Of a DNA stretch of 64,000 bases, positions 54,142 through 64,000 are shown piece after piece. Every line of letters begins with the position of its first letter. Positions within the stretch are counted from its first letter, which is position 1. A program made the position numbers and the translations under genes. The DNA comes from Bremia lactucae (lineage: Eukaryota; Oomycota; Peronosporomycetes; Peronosporales; Peronosporaceae): positions 55,526 to 119,525 of the forward strand of contig NW_027152055.1 in the NCBI RefSeq assembly GCF_004359215.1. The letters run 5' to 3'. Below the pieces are notes generated by a model. That model was given only the letters and a program-made list of their open reading frames with translations, did no database searches and was not told the DNA's origin.

Positions 54142-54146
54142 AAGGC

Positions 54147-54406
54147 GTCATACATAGTTTGTTATTAACATAATAAAGTCAGTAGTAGATAGAAGATTGC
54201 TACGTCGGGGTTTATAGCTTAACACATTTTTACTTTTCGCTATTCTGAAAGCCTGATAACTAGCCTTTGGCAGCTTAGACTACTTAGCTACCCGAAAGAT
54301 TCCTCTGCACGTCGTGTACTTGGAGTACCCGAGCCACTCCACTCTCACTGTAATGAGTGGAAATTGTCTAGTACAGTTAAAAGTGCTAGCAAAGGCTGCC
54401 GTTACA
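54147..54406 (+). repeat. Gypsy family B 5' LTR, right part
   Basis: Continues the LTR from 44871-45100 after the nested element, ends GCCGTTACA, and is followed by the primer-binding site TGGTAGCACTTTGTAGTC (54409-54426). Confidence 0.75.
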
Positions 54407-54576
54407 TCTGGTAGCACTTTGTAGTCTGTTAAACGACCTACGCACATCCCATCCAACATGTACATGTTAGATGAAGAATGAGGGAGCTTTTTAGTCCCTC
54501 CAGAAGGCTATTGTACAACGCTTGAAATGTTTGCTTCCTGAGTGACCTTGAATGGAGAGCGATCGTACGAACGAGT

Positions 54577-55380
54577 TTGGTCGTAGGCGGGCCAGCCGTT
54601 GGCGCCGTGCTGTACACCCTGGGCGGAGATGAATGCCACGCGACCATAGCCGAGTTCATACAACACGAACTCGACGGGACCCGAGAAAAAGTATTCTTGC
54701 TTCACCAGCAAGGCTGTCAGCCCGCGGAGGTGCTGAGAGAACAGGAAGCTCAACAATTGGAGTGCGTAATCTTCTCAAGGAAGTTTTTGTGATACTGTCT
54801 TTCTGCCATTAAGTTGGTGGATTGCATAAGTATAGCAAGAATTATGCTGATGAATAAACAATTGAGTCTTGACAAGGCCATCTGCATATATATATATATA
54901 TATATATGATGAACAAACATTTTATGTGTTTTTTGGCAATGTTGAGACAGCAGCGATTGCATGCTGGTAGCAGCCAACGCTTCCGCGTCGACCTAAAAGC
55001 CTTAAGACCAAAACCTCGAAGCTTAAGGCAGTCGAAGGCGACTCCCTTTTAAGATGATTCGTCGTATCAGACGACGCCATAGAAGCTCGTCGTATCAGTG
55101 ATGATGCGACGAAAGTGAAATTTGGATGTCTAGCTCAGCCGGACGTGCCAAATCTTGGGCCTTGTTGCTCAAGCTTCACGACAAATTTGTTTTTGGGTCG
55201 TATGAGGTCCTTCAGACCTTGCTCAGGCAAACATTTGAGCTGCCACGTGCCGCATTCAGGGCTCGAGCCAAGCTACTGGATCCGAAGCAGGGCAAGCGTG
55301 ACCTTCACGTTTTGGCCCAACATACACGATACCTGGTCACTTGTATCGTGAGTCATCCGATGATGAGCACACACAGGTAA
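54577..55380 (+). pseudogene. Gypsy family B gag
   Basis: Gag text (LYTLGGDECHATIAEFIQHE, LLHQQGCQPAEVLREQEAQQ) is interrupted by a ~190-bp foreign stretch (about 54762-54950) with an AT dinucleotide run at 54887-54907, then resumes (AKSWALLLKLHDKFVFGSYE, KQGKRDLHVLAQHTRYL). Not functional. Confidence 0.75.
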
Positions 55381-55499
55381 CTGTGTTCCCCAGAAACCTG
55401 TAATCAAAGGTTCCCAGGTACCTCTGAAATTAAGTTCCAAATAGGAAACTGAAAAATTAAATGTCTTAGAAAACAATGGATCAACTGTAGACGCTTCAA

Positions 55500-58400
55500 C
55501 TTGATCTGATAGCGCCTCCGATATAAACTTCGGAGATAACTCAATGCCAACGCTTGAATCGAAACACTTCTTGTGTGATCTGCGTAGTGACAAAGTCAAG
55601 CAGGTCTTCGTATTTGTCGAGGGTGACAACTACGTGGCCGATATTCGGTCGGCAGTTGTGATTTTCTGAGAACGCGCAGGTTCTCAGCAGCTCATTGATG
55701 GACTAAAGTGTCCTCGATGAGAAGACTCGGATGGAATGTCTTACGTCCCAATCCCTGGGAGTTTTTGTCGATAAGTTTTTATATAAAATTTTAATAGAAT
55801 TCGATGATGTATTTCCTGAATCCGTACCGTGCGAGTTGCCTAAGAGTAAAGGCACTCGACACGAAATCCACCTGATAAAAAATACAAATTTGAAATACTG
55901 TGTCATGAAGCAATGGCCATTGCCTCGTGAGCAAGTAATAGCGACCGACAAACTCTTTTCTGATCGATTAGCAGCAGGCCAAGTGAGAGACTCAGCCTCT
56001 TCTCTCCGACCTTTTACCTGCCTTAAAAAAACGAAGGGTGGCGGATTGTGCATGCGTTCAATAAACAAGATGCTAAAACGGTACCGGCTCAAACACCGAT
56101 ACTACGAAAAGATATAATCATTGATAGTATGTCAAAGCGTACTACGTTTTTGTCAATGGACCAGATGGTAGATTCTATCAGATCCTTATGCGTGAACAGG
56201 ACCCTTATTCACAGCAGTAAGCACCCCAAGCGGAATGACATGGGAGTGGCTAGCCATGCCACAGGGACTTGGTAATGCCTCTGTGAAATTTTAAAAAATC
56301 TATTACCAATCTGTTAAGATCGGTGTGAGATTTCGTACCTAGATATTTTGATGATGTCTTCATCCATAGCAGAGCCATGAAAGGAAAGTCGGACGCTGAA
56401 GTACATCGTACCCACGTCCAGAAATTCTTACACTTATGCGTTAGCACAAGTTGAATGTAAATCACAGAAGTGTGTATTCGCTGCAAGCGAAATACCTGGA
56501 ACGCTGATTGTCAGCGTTCCTTTAATAATATCAAGCAACACTTGATGCAATCGCCAATCCTGGTGATTGCGGACAAAACAGATTATTTCATGTGGTATGT
56601 GACGCCAGAGATTTTGCAATAGACTATGCGTTAATGCAATTTGACACAGACGGCGCAGAGCGCGTCATCTGCATATTACATGTCAAGGAGTTCTTTGTCA
56701 TGCACTGGATAGTTGCGATCAGCTGGTTGAAGCTGATCAGTCGCGTCAGCTTTAATCAACTGTGAAGCTGAACGTTATTATCCACTGCATGACAAGGAAC
56801 TCCTTGTCATGCAGTGGCTTGAGAGATAGACCGTTTATTATATATAAAGACTATGCGTCTTAACACACGGCTGTAAACAGGCCTCACCTCTCGCAGAGAA
56901 TTGTGAAATGATTGACTTTCTTCGCGTATAACTTTCTGTGGAGTAAAATCAGGATAAATTTACGTCGTCACTGATGCCCTGTCGCACAGGCCCGATTTTG
57001 AGGCTGTGTCGTCAACAGTGAGAATAAGCCACTGCTGCAACAATGAGTATTCTGTTGTCAACTTTACGTGACGACGTTAGAAGAGCTTATTAAGAAAACA
57101 CGGCTTTTAATGGGATGATCCTTCAAAGTGTCGAAATTGTAGCGATTCTCAACAGATAAATACACAAAACGCAACGGGTTCCAGTATTACACAGCCATTG
57201 CAGGCGACACGCCTCGTGTCGTCATCCGCACCTATAATGATTTTAATCATGTATGAAGGCCACGATGCATTAATAAGTGGTTATCATGAACGTAATTTTT
57301 TTATTACACGATAAGCCGCGACTTCTACTGGCCACGCCAGTATGAGTTCGTCCGCAAGTACATACGTGCTTGCGAAATCTGTCAACTGGTGAAGGCCAGT
57401 ACCTCATCCTGTGTTCCGTTACAACCTCTGACTGTTCAGGAAGAGTGTTGGCAATTCGTATATATGGACTGCGTCTTCGGATTTCCAGACGACGTTCACA
57501 AGGTAATAATATTCATGTTTTTGTTGGTCGTTTTACCAAATTACTCATCTTGCTGCAGTGCCGGGGTCGACCACAGCCAAAAGCTGTGCTCGTGTCTTTG
57601 TTGACACGATATTTCGACTATATGGATTATCCCGTAAACTGGACTCAGATCTAGACCCTAAAATCCGGTGAAATTTTGGCAAATCTTTTTGAATTACTTG
57701 GAACACAGTTGAAAATGTCAACTTCTGTTGATCCTGAACAGATGGTAGGACGAAGCGTGCAAACCGTATCCCTGACGAGATGCTTCACGGATACATTCCA
57801 TTTTTATGAGTTGGGGCGAGTTCTTGCCGATGGGAGAATTTGCCATCATCAATTCTGTGCATGCGTCTACAAAGCATACACCGTTTTTTTGTGAACGGCT
57901 TACGCCATCCACGTATACCCACCTTGTTTGAGAGTGCCTCTTGTTTAAGAGGGGATGATCTTGCTCGAGCAAAGAACTTTCAAGCTCTTACTCATCACGC
58001 ATTGGCCTCAAGGTCAATGCGAAGGATTTTAATGTTGATTAAATCAACATTGAAGTAGACAAATCAGTAATAACAATAATCTATTACTGACTTTAATAAC
58101 GATGCTGAAATACTCAGCTTCGAAAACAATAATATTATTTGTGAGCAAATTGCTCTCACTAATGAGGAGAATGACATCTCCGAAGTGCACACCACTCGCA
58201 CTGAAGACAAAAACAAAACCAAGTCTGCAGGAGATTTCGTGCTGGCTAGAGAAGCAGTGTTCCGTTTCGTACAGGATTACATCGCTGATACTGTGGATCG
58301 ACAAAAACGGAACTCTAGCAAAAATGGAGCGAAAATTCTTTCATTTAACATTAACGACCTAGTCCTTCTATCTTCGGTAAAGCTGCCAAAACACTTCGTA

Positions 58401-58560
58401 ACAAATGTAGGCAGTAATAAATTACTGCCCTGGTATATCGGCCCAAATCGTGTATAGCACCGCCATAGCAATGCTTACATGATCGAGCCACCACGTAGGA
58501 TGCGTACGCATCCTACGTTTTATGCTGAGCGTCTCCGCCCGTACTTTCAGTGCAAGGCTT
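55500..58560 (+). pseudogene. Gypsy family B pol
   Basis: Protease/RT linker at 55731-56117 (EFDDVFPESVPCELPKSKG, REQVIATDKLFSDRL). RT to ~56290 (TTFLSMDQM, then breaks). RNase H scraps at 56500-56640 (DFAIDYALMQFDT). Integrase at 57180-57900 (ASTSSCVPLQPL, ECWQFVYMDCVFGFP, which keeps the first Asp). The C-terminal domain is at 58185-58560 (FVQDYIADTVDRQKRNSSKN, LLSSVKLPKHFVTNVGSNKL). Broken throughout. Confidence 0.75.
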
Positions 58561-58699
58561 CTTCCGATTCTGGATTACACCTGAATGCTCTAAGGCATCC
58601 GCCAAAGCCTGATGGTCCCGAGACGAATTATAATAGTTTTTGGGCAGTGTCTGGTTCTCATGAACCAGACGATCCACTCTTTCCGTCGATGAAGAGATC

Positions 58700-60170
58700 C
58701 TTTGACGAGCTGCTACCAGCTCATTTTGAAAAGACTGATGTGTCCTTTAGTTCGCCAGTTGCTCAGTCGCAACTAGCGCAAAATTTCTCAAGTGGTGACG
58801 AGAGATATTATTGACCGTCACCGCTAACTCCCGGCGACGGAATTGCTCGTGATAAGTGTCCTCCCTCAAATAGTGAAGGGTCCGATCCAAACCACGATGT
58901 TGATTCGGGTTCGTCAAACAAGGCGAATCAAAATTTTCCTCCCCCTCCACAACCATGAACGGATTCGAGTGGTGAAAAGCGTTTTCTTGGCAAACCACCG
59001 AAAAGGGGATTCGAACGAGTTATCTCGTTCGTTGGCGAGGGTATCCACTTTCGCCTAATAGTTAGGAACCTGTTTCCCAACTGGTTATGGTTTCGTTTGA
59101 AAGTTTGATGAGACCCATCCTCCTCGAAAGAGGCCATCAGAGAACGAGCGCATCCCGCACTCGTAAAAGATTGACGTTTTTCTATCCCAAGGCACATCAC
59201 AAAAGAGATAAGTGTCATCTAATGAGGACGTTTAAGAGAGAACGCTTCCTTAGGCGTATGACCAGCGCCCGTATAACAGAATGGAAATGAGTCTCTCCCA
59301 CGAGAGGCAAGGTATCACTGCCTCTCTGGACAAACCGTGCAGCTTCTAGCGTGCACCAACTCTGGTCTGTTTTCCGAACAGTTCATGGAAAACATCCAGT
59401 TTTTAAGTCAGGCCTCGCGGCTTATGATCTGGACAAATACAATCCAAGTTTGGAACAAGGTTTAATATCCTTTGCCCGCTTACAAGAGTTCCACCGATGC
59501 GGGAAAAGGCATCGATTAAGAATTCCGTTTCATCCTCATCAGGCTTGTGAAGCCTGGATAAGAAGATTAACGAAATATCATATTAATCGTTGTCCTTACC
59601 GTAGGTTACTCTTAGTCTTTTCAGGAGTGAGCAGCAACGTATTGCGGTCCCTCTCCTGTTGGTTCTTGTTAACGCTAACGTTAATTTGGCCTTTGGAGCG
59701 ATCCCTAAAATCACTCCTTTCCTGGTGATGCAAACTAGCACCACCAACAGCACTACCCCCTTCACGATCACTTAGTTCCTGGAGACGCATACTTACGTCA
59801 CCAGAGTTATCGTCGCCCATGGACTCATCATCAGATGACTCCCCACCAAAGAAGTCCGACGAGTCGAACAACCTCGTAATCACCTTTTTGGTTGTAACGT
59901 TAGAACTCAAAGGCTTAACGGACTCGGCCCTGTAATCCGTTGGTCACTAATTCAGGCGATGACGGTGACTTGGACCAGTCACTACTTGTCACCGTCTTCT
60001 AAAATAAGTGTACGAGGTAATTTATTCTCCACCGTAGACGCAAATGTGCCAACAGAAACATTTGCATTACCAGCAGCTGCAATGATCATTGCAGCTGCCA
60101 GCTTAACGGCCTCATGGGCTACCCGCACCGACTTGCAGGTAGCCATGCGCAAACGAATTGGTTATTGAAC
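58700..60170 (-). pseudogene. Antisense accessory ORF of Gypsy family B, broken
   Basis: Minus-strand pieces: an Ala-rich start near 60150 (AVKLAAAMIIAAAGNA), an acidic/Ser part 59910-59596 (DFFGGESSDDESMGDD), then 59218-58747. Position and sense match those of the other Gypsy copies; sequence similarity to them is low beyond the Ala-rich start. Confidence 0.45.
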
Positions 60171-60290
60171 AAAAATCAATAATGTGACAAAATTGGAATT
60201 TAAATAAACACCATTATTTATAATTTACAGGGAAAGACATATTCCTCTCACCCCACACCAGTAATTATAGTGACTGTTGGTTAGGGGTGG

Positions 60291-60848
60291 TTTACATAAG
60301 TATTATTTCTAAAAGAGCAATAATTATTATTATGTACTATGAAAGGAAATAGGGAAAAAACAAAGAAGTACAAATAATTATCTTTATTTTTTTTTGACTT
60401 GATTATACCAATAATACCAAAGTTGGTAATATTGATGCAGTAATTCATTAGCTCTATTGATTGGCTTATTTAAGTCTAAATTAACCCCCCAATCGTCACA
60501 AGATACGATTGTGCGCCATACAAAGTTTCTTATAAGCATAATAAAGTCAGTAGTAGATAGTTGCGAAAGCAGCAGAAGCATTAGGTATTAAAATTATTAA
60601 TGGGGTACTATCAGCTGACCATGTGCATATTATGGCTGAAATTCCACCACATAAGATCGTTTCGTAGGAACTTAAAATATTAATACAGATTTACATTTCT
60701 TTATTATTAAAGCCTAGAACTAACCTTTGGTAGCTAAGACTACTTAGACACCCGTAATCTTCCTCTGCAGTCTTTGCAAATTCCCCATAATTTGATATGA
60801 TTCGCTATTTTATGCATACAAAGTGCTAACGTAAGCCTAGCGTGAATG
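60291..60848 (+). repeat. Gypsy family B 3' LTR, containing a foreign insert
   Basis: Matches the 5' LTR parts (ACAAGATACGATTGTG at ~60497, CAGTAGTAGATAG at ~60548, ACCTTTGGTAGCTAAGACTA at ~60725). An insert at 60561-60667 is absent from the 5' LTR and from the reverse LTR at 26959. The right end is approximate. Confidence 0.7.
60561..60667 (+). pseudogene. IS200/IS605 TnpA-like transposase fragment inside an LTR
   Basis: A 35-codon open stretch ends in TAG. It reads GIKIINGVLSADHVHIM and then IPPHK. The DHVH segment is the HUH metal-binding motif of bacterial Y1 transposases, and the surrounding GVLS-DHVH-IPPH spacing is typical of TnpA. Tyrosine helix and other parts are absent, so it cannot be active. 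It replaces about 15 bp of normal LTR sequence. Source (bacterial DNA, or an old element) unknown. Confidence 0.7.
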
Positions 60849-62631
60849 TGATATGATAGCACTGCCCACTCGCTGCCTTTCGGCGTCATTTATTTTGTGC
60901 TCAATTTGCATTCATTTAGTCCAGTTCGCGTTCTTCATGGCTCACGATTCGTTTATGACGCCAAAATCTTATATTCTGTGAGCTGATCCAACTAAGTCAC
61001 TGTATACGGTCGTTCATGAAACAAGAACATACCATTTTATAAACTGTACCCTCCTGGTCCTGCGGTTCTCGTAGCTGCACTCTCACATCTTAGTGAGTTA
61101 TGTCCTCTTGCTCTTTGTAAAACAGAGCACATGCACTGGATTGTGACATAACGGAACCAAACCCACGTTAGCACTGTGCATGCGTAAGAAATGCCAATAA
61201 TTACAAATTGAGGGGAGTTCAACAAAATGAGGAGAGAACAACGGTTATCTTCAGGGAAATTAATAATTCCCCATTAGTAAGCTTCCTTATCCCAATATTA
61301 CAATCTTGTTTGTCCTTTTTCTGCTCTTCTTAAGCGGTAATCGATCTGCAAAGCTTAATTATTAGGGCTTCGGCATTTCTATGATTTATACCTACTTTAT
61401 AGCTTGTGAAACTGGGCGGCTTCATTTGAATATCAATATTTACTTTTGAAATTATGCACCTTTTAAAGACGATCCATCAAAGGTTGCACGGAAATGCGTT
61501 CATTCGATGCTTCTAGAGGTCAATTGCAAAACTTAAAAATACCAAGGGGGATCTTATTGGAATACGTTAGGCTTTCTAGTTGACGATAACTCTCGATCGC
61601 CAGAAATTTGCGCTCTGTTAGCATTGCTCATTAAATGAAGCATTGATTCATCAGAAAAACAAATGACGAGCAGGGGCTATCCTTTATACTTAAAGATTTT
61701 AGCATGCTTAACGGCTCTAATAGGTATTAGCACGGCAGATATGGCTGACCATTGTAAAACAACCACACATTTCACCAATGATTGTAGTTGTTGCGACAAA
61801 TCAGCGAGCAAGCAAAGTGTCTGAGACACAACGCCAATTCGGAAGTCAGAAGTCGCGACAGTGCCAAGGGGGGCTCCATTAACGCAGTATATGTGTAGGT
61901 AAATTTCGACCTCCCAACTATCATGAAAGGAAGGATTTCCTCGACCTTAAACGACATAACTCGTTCGGACCCACCTCGCCTTACGATCGTCTATGAAGTG
62001 CTCAACTAAAAAGCACTTCTGACCATTCGAGCTCATCACTGGCTGAGGAGGGGGATAAACCGGTCCAACTTACTTGCCGGGTCCGAGCTTTCACCAATAT
62101 GAGCAAAGTCGTGACTCTCGGCTAATGTACATTATGACATACAGACGACGGTGAACAGTCTATAATTGATCGGTTAAGAGATAGAGGAATTGAGCAATTG
62201 GCAACCGAACGGACGCTTTAAGCCTATCGTAACGGGCAAGCGGCAGCTCGTCACGACATTCATACTGGAAGGGTAAAGTATAGTAAGCAATTACGGATCA
62301 AAAGTCACAACATTGTTTGGTAGATTAGCCGTGGTCAGTAGCGAGTAGGACTAGACCGTTAACTTCAGATAAAAGTGTAAAGAAGTTGGTAGTCGCGTTA
62401 CAGAGGAGGTAAAGTAAAAGTGATATATATCAAGCATTAACTTTCCTCGTTCGTTGATACCTACACATGCATACGAAACGGACTGCAACTATACCGTCTA
62501 TACTTCACGTCTATCCCGCTCTGTCACACCTATCAGGATGTCAAGTCTGTTAGACAATCAGGTACGGTTGTTACTTACCGTGTGACAGGGTATTGCCCTT
62601 GACCTTCACGACCTGTCAAAAATAATAGCTC
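60849..62631. other. Unassigned sequence
   Basis: About 1.8 kb. Only short frames, none recognised. Parts of 61.5-61.96 kb on the minus strand look like a heavily broken coding region, but no family could be assigned. Confidence 0.5.
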
Positions 62632-64000
62632 TTAATACTCCTCCTCAACCGTATCTAGAGGGTTCTTCAAATTGAACATCGCACGTAGATCTTTCATCCT
62701 TGGTGCCGCCAGTGCCTTAGTCAGGAGATCAGCAATCATCTCTTCTGACTTGATGAAGCGTGGCTCAACCTGATTTGCTTGAGCGTAGTGGCAGATGAAC
62801 TTGAACCGAATATCCACATGCTTTGCACTTGATGAGCTCTTTTCGGTATTCAGTAAGTTGATTGCGGCTAAATTATCCATCCACATCGGCATCGGCTTAA
62901 CAATCTTCATGTTTAGTTTGCAAAACAGTTCTTTCAACCCCAACAGCTCACGACCAGCGCGGGATGCCGCAATGAACTCAGCTTCCATAGTGCTCAGCGA
63001 CTCACCCGTCTGCTTTTTGCACGCCCATGACACGACAGCACCATCCATCGTGAGAATGTATCCCGTGACCGACTTGCGGTCCGACTTGTCCGCGGCAAAA
63101 TCTGCATCACTCCAGCTTTCAATCTTGATTGCGTCGTCCATAACTTGTGAGATGTTAATGCACTACTTCAACCTCTTTGTCTCTTTCAGGTATCTTGCGA
63201 CTCGTTTCGCCGTTCTCCATTTCTTGGTTGTTGGCTTGTGAGTCTGTCGCGTCGCCCGGTGTACCGTGAAACAAATGTCCGGTCGAGTTCAACGCGCGAT
63301 CCAAAGTAACTTCCGACGAGTGACTGGAAAGCCTTGACACTTGCACCTCCAACCTTGGCGGTCGGCTTCAGGGACTCCGAGCTCGTCTCATCGACGTCAT
63401 TGCATTCGTCTCCTATTGGTGACCGAACCCCGTTAGCTGTAGTCAGTCCATGATCCTTCAGCAGTGAATCGATAGTAACCTCTTGGTCTAACACGTAGCC
63501 TTCCTTATCGTACAGCTTGACCCTCAGTCCGAGGAACATGTTCACAATGCCAAGGTCCTTTGATCTGGAGAGACGCCCTATCCTTGATCTAAAGAGACGC
63601 CCTGTCTTTAAAAAATTGTCCGACGACATTATTCGACGTTCCAGTCACCAGCAAATTGTCGACGTAAACACCGACGACCGTTACATCTGTGCCGGTTCGT
63701 TTGACGTATAGACACATGTCCGTCGTGCATTGTCTGAAGTTTAGCTCAGTCAACTTGGAGTGCAGTAGCTTGCTTCATAATCTTCCTGCTTGTTTCAAAC
63801 CGTACAATGATTTTTTAAGCAACAGCACGAGTTGTTTTGTCCCGTCCACTCCATGATGGCCAAAAGTGTCGTCATCAACTTGCATACCGCTTGATATTTT
63901 CATGTAGATGTCGAGGTCCTTTTCTTGACTAGCCTTGACGTATGCGTTCGGCACATCGCCGTGCCCGGCCGGTACATTCCATCTGTGTGAGAGGACCAGA
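62632..64000 (-). pseudogene. Decayed Copia pol (RT and RNase H), open to the right edge
   Basis: RNase H at 63141-62632 is intact over 169 codons: SWSDADFAADKSDRKSVTGY, KKQTGESLSTMEAEF, HVDIRFKFI, IADLLTKAL. Upstream, reverse-transcriptase pieces (FLGLRVKLYDKEGYVLDQ, FQSLVGS) are in several frames with an apparent small tandem duplication (LFRSRIGRLSRSKDLG). A purine tract GGTTGAGGAGGAG precedes the probable 3' LTR that starts at ~62636. A different Copia family from that at 1010. Confidence 0.8.

Larger units (their letters stand above)
44871..60848 (+). mobile_element. Gypsy family B element, split by a nested family D element
   Basis: The 5' LTR is in two parts, 44871-45100 and 54147-54406, separated by the nested element. 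The primer-binding site starts at 54409 and internal sequence runs to ~60290. A purine tract (gttggttaggggtgg) precedes the 3' LTR at 60291-60848. The order gag, protease, reverse transcriptase, RNase H, integrase, chromodomain-like end, antisense ORF can be followed, all broken. Confidence 0.75.

Noticed and set aside
61500..61960. Possible DDE transposase remnant on the minus strand
   Set aside because: Some codon-like runs, but no catalytic motif or family signature could be read; left unassigned.

Overview
The window looks like a repeat-rich, gene-poor stretch of an oomycete genome (Phytophthora or downy-mildew type). The reasons are: Copia and Gypsy LTR retrotransposons fill about two thirds of it; the few host genes are eukaryotic with short introns (54-87 bp where measured); one small secreted protein carries an RxLR-type motif; and there are stand-alone AGC and TKL-type kinases. 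No bacterial operons, rRNA or tRNA genes were seen. I cannot name the species from sequence alone.

Layout. (1) 1-5766: the 3' end of a Gypsy element with an antisense ORF and an unusual LTR, split by a complete but defective Copia element (1010-5498, 5-bp target duplication GACGA). (2) 5767-8545: a small RxLR-like secreted/tail-anchored protein, divergent from a TRIP13/PCH2 AAA+ ATPase gene. (3) 8547-16082 repeats 1010-8545 at a constant offset of 7537 bp, with a single n at the junction; only the second TRIP13 copy has its last exon. This is probably two unmerged overlapping contigs. (4) 16302-18862: a DnaJ protein with a candidate SUMO-interacting motif, then a three-exon gene that I reconstruct as two tandem LC8-like dynein light chain domains followed by a two-helix membrane hairpin. 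(5) 18818-27482: decayed Gypsy pieces, a small inverted-repeat DNA transposon and a reverse-oriented LTR. (6) 27842-31278: an AGC kinase and a TFIIIC subunit (Tau95/GTF3C5) in tandem. (7) 32220-41893: decayed Copia and Gypsy pieces in both orientations. (8) 42174-43697: a membrane-anchored TKL-type pseudokinase. (9) 44871-60848: one Gypsy element (45101-54141, target duplication AAGGC) nested in the 5' LTR of another, with an 862-bp N gap whose two flanks repeat each other. (10) 60849-64000: unassigned sequence and a decayed Copia pol running off the right edge.

The host genes do not form one pathway: TRIP13 (HORMA-domain remodelling), DnaJ (chaperone), LC8-like membrane protein, AGC kinase, TFIIIC (RNA polymerase III) and a pseudokinase. 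The points most worth follow-up are the tandem-LC8 membrane protein, a Copia element whose gag start codon lies inside a primer-binding site matching the initiator-tRNA anticodon region, an IS200/IS605 TnpA-like fragment inside a Gypsy LTR, and a recurrent antisense ORF in the Gypsy elements.
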